Assembly (NCBI RefSeq): GCF_000786105.1
Contig: NZ_JTEV01000020.1
Span: 1 to 64,000 of the forward strand
Source: Bdellovibrio sp. ArHS
GTDB lineage: Bacteria; Bdellovibrionota; Bdellovibrionia; Bdellovibrionales; Bdellovibrionaceae
DNA: 64,000 nt
Reading direction: 5' to 3'
Shown here piece by piece: positions 33,719 through 41,755 of the stretch; position 1 is the first letter of the stretch; each line of letters begins with the position of its first letter. A program made the translations under genes and the position numbers. The notes beneath the pieces are model-generated. The model was not told where the DNA came from. It did no database searches and saw only the letters and a program-made list of their open reading frames with translations.

Positions 33719-34822
33719 TTAAATTTTGCTGAAAAAATAGGATAAAGATCCGCCCAACAAAATAAAAACCGGGCTGGGTATTTTAGTTTTGGTAAGAGCA
33801 AGAAAGCCCGCGAAGGCAAGCAGGGTAAGTGAAACACTCGTAAAAACATCTCGACTAAGGACTATCAAGGTGTGAGTGAGAAGGCCCAGCGAACCCACCA
33901 CAACACCGTTCAGAATCAGGCGTAAAGTGAGGGAAGACTGAAGCTTCGAATAAAAGGGAATGGTTAGTGCGACAAAGAAAAAGGCGGGAAGAAAAATCCC
34001 GATTGTCGCCACCACCGCGCCGGAAAAGCCATCCGTCAGATATCCCAGAAAGGTGGCGGTCGTGAAGACCGGGCCCGGAGTAAATTGGCCGACCAGGATT
34101 CCATCCAGCAATTGCGTTTCCGTGATCCAGCCGCGTTTTTCGATCAGCTCGGTTTTCAGAAAACTCAGCAAGACGTAGCCGCTGCCAAAAAGAACTGAAC
34201 CTATTTTTAGAAACACCCAAAAAAGACTGCCAAGTTCATGGCTGTGAAAAGAGGGACGACGAGAGATAAAAAGAGAGATAAGGCCACAATTGAAGAGGAT
34301 CAGGATTTCCGAGAAACCGCGCGTTCTCATGTACAAAGCGGCAATAAAAATAAAAGCAAGTAGGACGTGATTCTTTTCTTTCCAAAAAGCCGCGGTGAAA
34401 AAATCCGTTCCCTTTTCAAGGGCGAAAGTGCTTTTTAAAAAACGCAGAAGTGCCAGAAATATAACAGAAATAACAATGGATTTAGCGCCTAAAAGAAAGC
34501 TCTGCAGATCCGGAAGGTTTGAATACTTCTGATAAAGAAACGCCAATGACAGGACGATGAGAAAGGCGGGAAGAATGAAGCAAAAGCCCGCAATAAAGAA
34601 ACCTTTCCATCCCGCACGAGAATAGCCGATATGAATTGCCATTTCGGTTGAGTTGGGACCCGGAATAAGTTGCGTCAGTCCCAGCAGATCCAAAAAGTTT
34701 TCGCGGGTCAGCCATTGGCGACGATGGACGAATTCCTCTTCCATCATCGCAATGTGTGCAGCGGGACCACCAAAGGAGGTGGCCCCTAAGCGCAGGAAAA
34801 GCCAGACTAAGCTATTTGCCAC
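33719..34822 (-). CDS. chrA: Chromate transporter-family (CHR) membrane protein
   Basis: The 367-residue protein is a two-domain CHR transporter. Each half starts with the family motif: LRLGATSFGGPAAHIAMME near residue 10 and LKIGSVLFGSGYVLLSFL near residue 210. Each is followed by LTQLIPGPN or VGQFTPGPVFTTATFLGY. About ten hydrophobic helices are present. It exports chromate or related oxyanions. Its start lies 11 bases inside the malic-enzyme gene, so cotranscription with maeB is likely, and actual chromate transport is unproven. Confidence 0.92.
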   Translation of the reverse strand: MANSLVWLFLRLGATSFGGPAAHIAMMEEEFVHRRQWLTRENFLDLLGLTQLIPGPNSTEMAIHIGYSRAGWKGFFIAGFCFILPAFLIVLSLAFLYQKYSNLPDLQSFLLGAKSIVISVIFLALLRFLKSTFALEKGTDFFTAAFWKEKNHVLLAFIFIAALYMRTRGFSEILILFNCGLISLFISRRPSFHSHELGSLFWVFLKIGSVLFGSGYVLLSFLKTELIEKRGWITETQLLDGILVGQFTPGPVFTTATFLGYLTDGFSGAVVATIGIFLPAFFFVALTIPFYSKLQSSLTLRLILNGVVVGSLGLLTHTLIVLSRDVFTSVSLTLLAFAGFLALTKTKIPSPVFILLGGSLSYFFSKI

Positions 34823-37139
34823 GAGTCTTTAGAACTTCTTTGATGAACTGGGCTTCCAAAGCCGTGAAGACCACGGAGTTGACGATGCCATCCACTGTTG
34901 TTGTTCTTTGTAATACGTTGGCAGAACGTCGGATGCCCGTCAGGAAAGGTCCAATCACTTCCACTTTGCCCACCTGTTGGATCAACTTGTAAGCGATGTT
35001 TGAAGATTCCAAATTCGGGAAGACTAGAACGTTGGCGCCGCCTTTTAAATCAGAGAATGGGAAAAGTCTTTCCATGATCTCGGGATTCACAGCGGTGTCT
35101 GCTTGCATGTCCCCATCCACCATGATGCCAGGGCGTAGTTTTTTTACTAAAGCCGCCGCTTGTTTCATCTTGTTCGGCGATCCCGCAGAGCCACTGAAAT
35201 TCGAGTAGCTTAGCATGGCGACGCGAGGTTCAATACCGAAGTATTCAACGATTTTCGCTGCCTGAATCGCAATCTGTGCACATTGTTCGGCCGTAGGGTC
35301 CAGATTTACGGTGGTGTCGGCTAGAACTAAAAACTTATCTTCTAGCAGAATAAAATTCAAGCCCGCTGGGACGCCATTTTGGAAGACACCGATGGTCTGC
35401 AAGATCGGACGAACGGCGTCGGCATAATTGATCGACGCTCCGGTGACCATGCCGTCGGCATCACCCATGTGCACCATCATCGCAGCAAAGTAATTAGGTT
35501 CCGCCATTAGGCGTTCAGCCTCGCGCAGATTGATGCCTTTACGTTGTCTTAGAGCATAAAGCTTTTCCACATAAGCATAATATTTTGGATAGCTTGAAGG
35601 ATGAATGACCGGCACGTTTTTCAATGCCGGGATGTCCAAGGCGCTAATCTTTTCTTTCACGCGCTCGGGGTAACCCAAAAGAATCGGTTGGCAGATTTTT
35701 TCTTCCACCAGTACTGACAAGGCTTTTAATACTTTTGAGCTTGTGCCCTCAGGGAATACGATTTTTGGAAGCTCTCCTCCCGCGGCCGCTGTATTTTGAT
35801 GAACGCGGTTGATCGCTGAACGAATGAAAATTTTCGAAGGGCCTTGAAGAGCCTCAAGGGAATTGCGGTATTCATCCCAATCTTCAATGTTTTTCGTTGC
35901 GACACCTGTGTCCATCGCTGCTTTTGCCACTTGCGGAGCCACCCACAACAATACCCGCGTATCAAAAGGTTTTGGAATCAGGTATTCACGACCGAATTTG
36001 AAGCTCTTACCGCCATAAGTGGCAGAGACATTATCAGGTACATCTTCACGTGCAAGTTTCGCCAGCGCATGGACCGCCGCTAACTTCATAGCCTCATTAA
36101 TCTGAGTTGAACGTGTATCTAAAGCGCCCCGGAAAATAGAGGGGAAGCCTAAAACGTTATTCACCTGATTAGGATAGTCAGAGCGTCCGGTTGCGATGAT
36201 CGCATCGGGACGAGCCAAGCGGGCTTTGTCTGGTGTGATTTCGGGCTCTGGATTGGCCATGGCGAAGATAATAGGATCTTTGGCCATGTCTTTGAGCATT
36301 TCAGGAGTCAAGGCGCCAGCGACAGAAAGGCCGACAACAACGTCAGCTCCTTTAAGTGCTTCGCTCAGGGTGCGTGCTTCTGTTTCAGAGGCGAAAAATT
36401 CTTTATATTTGTTCATGCCATTGGTGCGACCTTTGTAGATCACACCTTGAGAGTCACACATGATGATGTTTTCGCGACGGGCCCCCAGGGCGATAAAGAT
36501 CTTCGCGCAAGAGTTTGCTGAAGCGCCCGCGCCGTTAACGACGATGCGGATGTCTTGCATTTTCCGACCCGTGATTTCACAGGCATTGAGAAGCGCGGCT
36601 CCCGACACAATCGCCGTTCCGTGCTGGTCATCATGGAACACGGGGATTTTCATTTCTTTTTTCAGGCGCTCTTCGATTTCAAAACACTCTGGGGCTTTGA
36701 TGTCCTCAAGATTGATACCGCCGAAAGTGGGTTCCAAAACGCGAATGGCGTTGCAGAATTCGTTCACATCTTTGGTATTCACTTCGATATCAAAAACATC
36801 GATGCCGGCAAATTGTTTAAACAGAATTCCTTTGCCTTCCATGACGGGTTTTCCCGCCAAGGGACCGATGTCCCCAAGACCCAAAACAGCAGTGCCGTTG
36901 GAAATCACCGCGACCAGATTTCCTTTCGCGGTGTAGTCGTAAACCTTAGCAGGATCTTTGGCGATGGCTTTACAGGGGGCTGCAACACCCGGAGAGTAGG
37001 CCAGGGACAAATCTTTTTCGGTCATGCAGGGTTTTGAAGAAATGACTTCAATTTTACCTGGCTTCCCCATCTGATGATAATGAAGGGCTTCCTGATCCAA
37101 GTTGTTGGTGTTGGCCTTTGTTTCTGTTTTTGTATCCAA
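34812..37139 (-). CDS. maeB: NADP-malic enzyme with C-terminal phosphotransacetylase-like domain
   Basis: TTG at 37139, preceded by aaaggaag, is the likely start. The frame to 37205 is an extension. The chain of about 775 residues has the malic-enzyme half (LAYSPGVAAPC, IPVFHDDQHGTA with the metal site, VVNGAGASANSCAK NADP-binding, FAMANPEPEI). From about residue 440 comes a Pta-like half (KIVFPEG, GDADGMVTGASINYADAVRP, LADTTVNLDPTAEQCAQIA). This hybrid is MaeB. It decarboxylates malate to pyruvate with NADPH formation; the Pta-like part is regulatory, not catalytic. It supplies NADPH and acetyl units during growth on acids. Confidence 0.95.
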   Translation of the reverse strand: MDTKTETKANTNNLDQEALHYHQMGKPGKIEVISSKPCMTEKDLSLAYSPGVAAPCKAIAKDPAKVYDYTAKGNLVAVISNGTAVLGLGDIGPLAGKPVMEGKGILFKQFAGIDVFDIEVNTKDVNEFCNAIRVLEPTFGGINLEDIKAPECFEIEERLKKEMKIPVFHDDQHGTAIVSGAALLNACEITGRKMQDIRIVVNGAGASANSCAKIFIALGARRENIIMCDSQGVIYKGRTNGMNKYKEFFASETEARTLSEALKGADVVVGLSVAGALTPEMLKDMAKDPIIFAMANPEPEITPDKARLARPDAIIATGRSDYPNQVNNVLGFPSIFRGALDTRSTQINEAMKLAAVHALAKLAREDVPDNVSATYGGKSFKFGREYLIPKPFDTRVLLWVAPQVAKAAMDTGVATKNIEDWDEYRNSLEALQGPSKIFIRSAINRVHQNTAAAGGELPKIVFPEGTSSKVLKALSVLVEEKICQPILLGYPERVKEKISALDIPALKNVPVIHPSSYPKYYAYVEKLYALRQRKGINLREAERLMAEPNYFAAMMVHMGDADGMVTGASINYADAVRPILQTIGVFQNGVPAGLNFILLEDKFLVLADTTVNLDPTAEQCAQIAIQAAKIVEYFGIEPRVAMLSYSNFSGSAGSPNKMKQAAALVKKLRPGIMVDGDMQADTAVNPEIMERLFPFSDLKGGANVLVFPNLESSNIAYKLIQQVGKVEVIGPFLTGIRRSANVLQRTTTVDGIVNSVVFTALEAQFIKEVLKTRGK

Positions 37140-37473
37140 AGATACTTCCTTTCCTGCCTGTGTATAGCTGTTAAGCAGGAGCTTTCTTTTTCGAAAATTT
37201 ATCAACCCTTTTCAAGGGTTAGAGAAAGTCCTGCGACAAGTGCCATTACTCTACAGAGGGGGGTGGGAAGGGTCAATGTATCGAGGCTTTGGCGCATGGG
37301 GTAATCCCCGCCGCAGAGGCCCGATCTTTTTGGTCCAGATGATCTTTCCTCATCTTTAGAGCTTCAGGTCTATTTCTATTCTCTTTTTCAAGCTGGGTAA
37401 GGATTTGCGGATGTGACCGCCTCAAGAAACAGCGCGGCAGGTCCAGACTGCCTCATTTTCTTGCTATTTATAT
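37140..37473. other. Divergent intergenic region between maeB and the thiolase gene
   Basis: About 390 bases separate the two starts. I see the maeB ribosome site, a dyad aacccttttcaagggtt at about 37204-37220, and the thiolase promoter at its right end. No frame here looks coding. Confidence 0.5.
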
Positions 37474-37502
37474 TTGGTGGAACAACCGAAAAGGCATATG
37501 AT
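37474..37502 (+). promoter_or_regulatory. Probable promoter of the thiolase/fadJ unit
   Basis: TTGGTG (37474-37479) and TATGAT (37497-37502) with 17-base spacing lie 31 bases before the start codon. Five of six -10 bases match consensus. Confidence 0.5.
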
Positions 37503-37533
37503 TTTAATGGCTTATACAATTAAGGAGAATTGC

Positions 37534-38877
37534 ATGAAATCACCACGTGATGTGGTTCTTGTCGAAGGTGTTCGTACACCGTTTGCAAAAGCAGGGACAA
37601 AACTTAAAAAAGTTCATCCGGCAGAACTTGGAAAAACTGCCCTCAAACAACTTATCGCCAAAACTAATTTGGATGTAAATAGCGTTGACGAGGTGATCAT
37701 CGGTAACACGGGGAATCCCGCCGATGCGGTGAATATTTCCCGCGTCGTAGCCTTGAATGCCGGCGTTCCATTGAAGACTTCGGCGTACACCGTGCACAGA
37801 AACTGTGCCTCTGCCTTAGAGTCGATTTCAAATGGTTATGAAAAAATCAAATCAGGAACAATGGATGTCGTTCTGGCAGGCGGGACTGAAAGCATGTCGC
37901 AAATGCCCACTTTGCTGCCAAAAAAATTCCAGGACATCTATGACAGCCTTTTTGCTGCGAAAGGTCCAAAACAGGCGCTGCCGTTGTTGTGGAAGCTTTT
38001 CAAAGCCGACATGAATCAAATCAAAGCCTTGTTGCAAGGAAATATGCGTGACGAATACTTCCCACAGATTTCCGTGATGCTGGGACTGACCGATCCTTTT
38101 GTTGGCATCAACATGGGACAGACCGCCGAGATCCTTGCCAAAGAGTGGGGTTTGTCGCGTGAAATGCAGGATCAGTACGCTTTGCGGTCTCACTTAAAAG
38201 CTTCGCAAGCCATGAAAGAGGGTCGCCTGAAAGAGGAAATCACTCCGGTGTATCTGGCGCCTGAATACAAAGAAGTTGTCGCTGAGGATATCGGACCTCG
38301 TGAATCGCAAACGATCGAGGCTTTGGCGAAGCTGAAACCTTTCTTTGATAAAGCGACCGGTTCAATCACCGCGGGGAACTCTTGCCCCATCACAGATGGT
38401 GCCGCGATGGTGCTTCTGATGTCGCGTGAACGAGCCGAAGCTCTGGGGTATAAACCGCTGGCGACGATTCGCTCTTACGGTTTTGCCGGTCTAGAGCCTG
38501 AGCGCATGGGCTTGGGGCCTGCGTACTCCACGCCGCTAGCTTTGAAACGTGCGGGTCTTTCTTTAAAAGATATCGGACTTGTTGAGTTGAATGAAGCCTT
38601 CGCGGCGCAAGTGATGGCCTGCCAAAAGGCTTTGGATTCTGACAAATTTGCTCAAGAAAAATTAGGCTTCACTTCCAAAGTGGGTGAAATTCGTGATGAC
38701 ATCTTGAATGTCAACGGCGGAGCGATTGCCTTCGGTCATCCTGTGGGAGCGACGGGAACGCGAATTGTTTTAACTTTGGCAAAAGAGATGAAGCGCCGAA
38801 ATGTGCAGTATGGTCTTGCGACACTTTGTATCGGTGGGGGCCAAGGCGGATCAATGATTCTTGAGAACGAGGGGTAG
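37534..38877 (+). CDS. fadI: Acetyl-CoA acyltransferase (thiolase)
   Basis: The ATG at 37534 has a perfect aaggag site, so the upstream frame from 37474 is dropped. The 447-residue enzyme cleaves 3-ketoacyl-CoA with CoA. Catalytic Cys lies in VHRNCASALES at about residue 90, with AGGTESMSQMP after it. NVNGGAIAFGHPVGATG carries the catalytic His and LCIGGGQGGSMI the second Cys. Length and the inserted segment around residues 130-190 fit the FadI/trifunctional-beta type. It precedes a FadJ-type gene, separated by an inverted-repeat element. Confidence 0.93.
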   Translation: MKSPRDVVLVEGVRTPFAKAGTKLKKVHPAELGKTALKQLIAKTNLDVNSVDEVIIGNTGNPADAVNISRVVALNAGVPLKTSAYTVHRNCASALESISNGYEKIKSGTMDVVLAGGTESMSQMPTLLPKKFQDIYDSLFAAKGPKQALPLLWKLFKADMNQIKALLQGNMRDEYFPQISVMLGLTDPFVGINMGQTAEILAKEWGLSREMQDQYALRSHLKASQAMKEGRLKEEITPVYLAPEYKEVVAEDIGPRESQTIEALAKLKPFFDKATGSITAGNSCPITDGAAMVLLMSRERAEALGYKPLATIRSYGFAGLEPERMGLGPAYSTPLALKRAGLSLKDIGLVELNEAFAAQVMACQKALDSDKFAQEKLGFTSKVGEIRDDILNVNGGAIAFGHPVGATGTRIVLTLAKEMKRRNVQYGLATLCIGGGQGGSMILENEG

Positions 38878-38890
38878 GTTGATCTCGGTG

Positions 38891-39018
38891 CTTTGCCGCC
38901 AGCTCTGTGCTGACCTCTATACTCATTGGCTCGGACAGTCCTCGCGGACGTGCCCTTTGGGCTACTGCTGCGGAACTCGCCACTGAGTACAGAGGTCAGC
39001 ACAGAGCTGGCGGCAAAG
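38891..39018 (+). repeat. Inverted-repeat element, copy 2
   Basis: Arms of 35 bases at 38891-38925 and 38984-39018 pair with one mismatch around a 58-base centre. The centre holds GACAGTCCTCGC (38934-38945) and CTGCGGAACTCGC (38968-38980), identical to the two motifs in copy 1 at 3066-3211. The preceding ctactg is also shared. The arms bear no resemblance to the arms of copy 1. It begins 13 bases after the thiolase stop and sits between two genes that are normally cotranscribed. Confidence 0.85.
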
Positions 39019-39126
39019 AACGTGTTCATTTCTCGTTTCAAGGATGGGTATTGGTTTCGTGTTTTTTTTGCGCTGATTTTTTGATTTTTTAGTTTTTTGT
39101 TTTTTTGCAACTTAGGAGTTTTCAGA

Positions 39127-41277
39127 ATGTCTATTCAAGAGAGTATCAAGATCGTTCCTCAGGGTGAGATTGCGGTCGTTGTTTTTGATTTGGTTGGAGA
39201 AAAGGTTAATAAGTTTTCTACGCCGGTTATGATGAGACTTAAGGAAGTTCTTGAAGAGCTTAAGAAGTCTTCTTACAAAGCGGTGATCTTTAAGTCTGCC
39301 AAGCCTAAGATTTTTATTGCGGGCGCGGATATTGAAGAAATTAAAAGCATGACGACGAAAGAGCAATTTGAGGCGGCTGTGAAGGGTGGTCAGGACATCA
39401 TGAATATGGTGGAAGATCTGCCGATGCCGACGATGGCTGCCGTCAACGGTGCTTGCATGGGCGGCGGTTGTGAGTTCATTCTTTCTTGTGATTACCGGAT
39501 TGCTTCGGAGGACTCTTCAACGAAAATTGGTCTTCCGGAGATTCAACTGGGTATCTTGCCGGGTTTCGGCGGGACTCAGCGTATGCCTCGCGTGATGGGT
39601 TTGCAGGCGGCTTTGGATATCATCCTGGCGGGTAAATCTGTGAATTCAAAAAAGGCCTTGAAGTCAGGTCTTGTCGATAAAGTCGTGCATCCAAATCTTT
39701 TGGATGAACAGGCGATCAAATGGGCCAAAGAGATTATCGCCGGTGGCGCGAAAAAGCGTCGCAAGAAATTCCAACCACAAGGCGCGGTGAATAAGGTTCT
39801 TGAAGGCGCTTTGGGACGCGGTATCGTTTTCAAAAAAGCTCGTGAGGGTGTTTTGAAGGCGACCAAGGGTCACTATCCAGCGCCGCTGAAGGCTTTGGAA
39901 GTGATTCAAAAAACTTATGGGATGAGTGATCGGGAAGCCGGAATGCGCATTGAGCGTGAAGGTTTCTGCGAGTTGGGTATCACGGATATTTCTAAAAATC
40001 TGATTCATGTTTTCTATTTGACCGAGATGGTTAAAAAACAAAACGGGGTTCCGGGGGTGGATGTTAAGCCTCGCGACGTGAAAAGCATGGGAATTCTGGG
40101 CGCGGGAACTATGGGGGGCGGTATCGCCTACGTTGCGGCCGACAAGGGTGTTCAAGTTCGCATGAAAGACTTGAATACGGATGCTTTGGGTAAAGGGCTT
40201 AAGCACGCGTCGGATTTGTGGATGAAGCTTTTAAAACGCAAATCCATCGATAAATATCAATATCAACAAAAGATGGACATGGTGTCAGTCACGACCGACT
40301 ATTCTGGCTTTAAAAATCTGGATGTCGTGGTTGAAGCCATCGTTGAAGACATGGGTATCAAGCAAAAAGTCATCGGCGAATGTGCCGGACAAATGCGTCC
40401 TGACGCGATTATCGCCACGAATACAAGTTCGTTGTCGGTGACGGAAATGTCGAAAGGTCATCCTCGGCCCGAGTATTTTGCCGGCATGCACTTCTTCAAT
40501 CCCGTGAACAAAATGCCTTTAGTGGAAGTTATTCGCGGCGAAAAAACATCTGACGAAACCATCGCCACGATCTTTGAGCTGACGAAGAAAATGGGCAAAA
40601 TGCCAGTGGTTGTAAAAGACGGCCCTGGCTTCCTGGTGAATCGTCTTCTTCTTCCCTATATGGGCGAAGCGGCGTTCTTGTTGCAAGAAGGCATGAGCAT
40701 TGAAACGGTGGATAAGGCGTACGTCAAAGAATTTGGTATGCCGATGGGACCTTTTGAACTGATGGACGAAGTGGGTCTTGATGTGTGTATCAAAGTTCTT
40801 AAGATCTTTAAGAAGTCTTTCGGAGAGCGCATTGAAATGGCTGCTTGTATGGAAGCGCTGGAAAAATCCGGTCGTTTGGGACGTAAAAACGGTAAAGGTT
40901 TTTATCACTATTCTGAAGACGGTAAGCGCGGTGATGTCGATCAAAGTATTTACGGAGCTTTGGGCTTGGGGCAACCCACGAATCCTTATGACTCCAAAGA
41001 GTGCATTGAGCGGGGAGTGTTCGCGATGGTGAACGAATGTTCTTTGGCTTTGGTCGAAGATCGCATCGTGGAAACACCTCACGAAGTGGATCTGGCGATG
41101 ATCATGGGAACAGGCTTCCCGCCGTTCCGCGGTGGCCTATTGAAGTACACAGACACCGTCGGTACTCAATATGTGGCCGACCAATTGGCGATGTACGCGT
41201 CGTCGCGCAAGGCAGCTCGTCTGAAGCCATCGACGCCATTGACTAATATGGCGAAGACAAATCGTAAGTTTTATTAA
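39127..41277 (+). CDS. fadJ: Multifunctional enoyl-CoA hydratase / 3-hydroxyacyl-CoA dehydrogenase
   Basis: The ATG at 39127 follows an AGGAG site. The 716-residue enzyme performs the middle steps of beta-oxidation. Residues 1-190 are crotonase: IFIAGADIEEIKSM, then NGACMGGGCEFILSCDYRIA with the oxyanion hole and the catalytic Glu region, and LPEIQLGILPGFGGTQR. Near residue 320 comes the NAD Rossmann motif GILGAGTMGGGIAYVAADKG, then MHFFNPVNKMPLVEV with the catalytic His and DGPGFLVNRLLLPYMGEA. It forms the trifunctional complex with the thiolase upstream. Confidence 0.95.
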   Translation: MSIQESIKIVPQGEIAVVVFDLVGEKVNKFSTPVMMRLKEVLEELKKSSYKAVIFKSAKPKIFIAGADIEEIKSMTTKEQFEAAVKGGQDIMNMVEDLPMPTMAAVNGACMGGGCEFILSCDYRIASEDSSTKIGLPEIQLGILPGFGGTQRMPRVMGLQAALDIILAGKSVNSKKALKSGLVDKVVHPNLLDEQAIKWAKEIIAGGAKKRRKKFQPQGAVNKVLEGALGRGIVFKKAREGVLKATKGHYPAPLKALEVIQKTYGMSDREAGMRIEREGFCELGITDISKNLIHVFYLTEMVKKQNGVPGVDVKPRDVKSMGILGAGTMGGGIAYVAADKGVQVRMKDLNTDALGKGLKHASDLWMKLLKRKSIDKYQYQQKMDMVSVTTDYSGFKNLDVVVEAIVEDMGIKQKVIGECAGQMRPDAIIATNTSSLSVTEMSKGHPRPEYFAGMHFFNPVNKMPLVEVIRGEKTSDETIATIFELTKKMGKMPVVVKDGPGFLVNRLLLPYMGEAAFLLQEGMSIETVDKAYVKEFGMPMGPFELMDEVGLDVCIKVLKIFKKSFGERIEMAACMEALEKSGRLGRKNGKGFYHYSEDGKRGDVDQSIYGALGLGQPTNPYDSKECIERGVFAMVNECSLALVEDRIVETPHEVDLAMIMGTGFPPFRGGLLKYTDTVGTQYVADQLAMYASSRKAARLKPSTPLTNMAKTNRKFY

Positions 41278-41282
41278 TTCTC

Positions 41283-41312
41283 AAGGGGCCTGGTCTTAGG
41301 CGGGCCCCTTTT
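41283..41312 (+). terminator. Rho-independent terminator after fadJ
   Basis: aaggggcc (41283-41290) pairs with ggcccctt (41303-41310) around a 12-base loop, followed by a short T/A run. It touches the stop of the converging zinc-ribbon gene. Confidence 0.65.
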
Positions 41313-41526
41313 AAAAAATGGGGTCAATTCGCATCTCATCGAAGTCGCCCCCTTGTCCCACACGCAGGCGAAAGCGCTCATGATCCGCGTCCCAGTGGGC
41401 CTGGATATCTATGGGACGACAACATATTTCGCAATCCCAAATGAACTCCTGATCCTCACCCTCTTCGCGGAAAACCTGAATCGAGAATTTTTCTCGGCAA
41501 TACGGGCACTGAATTTTACATTCCAT
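41311..41526 (-). CDS. CPXCG-motif zinc-ribbon protein
   Basis: This 71-residue protein has two Cys pairs, CPYC at about residues 7-10 and CEIC at about 32-35, separated by acidic strands (FREEGEDQEFIWD). This is the layout of the small CPXCG-type cysteine-rich family. In this copy the second pair reads CEICC, not CPxCG. It probably folds as a zinc ribbon of unknown function. Single gene converging on fadJ. Confidence 0.8.
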   Translation of the reverse strand: MECKIQCPYCREKFSIQVFREEGEDQEFIWDCEICCRPIDIQAHWDADHERFRLRVGQGGDFDEMRIDPIF

Positions 41527-41755
41527 GGAAACCTCATCTGTAGGTCTATTGTCTTAAGGCCTTTCGGAGCCCTCAAGGTCCGATGCTGAAATACAGAAAT
41601 GCGGCAGGGAAAGGCGATAGAAAGAGCCTAAAGCGCTTCTGAGAGTCGTCATTCTGTCTATTTTGTCAACATTTCACACTTTTTTTCAGACATCTTTTGA
41701 TTCGGGGATTTCTTTGGCATAAGGATGTCCTGAATAGTTTTTTGGGGGTTCCACC

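Noticed and set aside
37140-37205. N-terminal extension of MaeB
   Set aside because: It contains the ribosome site for TTG 37139 and is not seen in the family.
40519-41082. 187-codon minus-strand frame
   Set aside because: It lies fully inside fadJ, where the plus-strand product has complete catalytic motifs.
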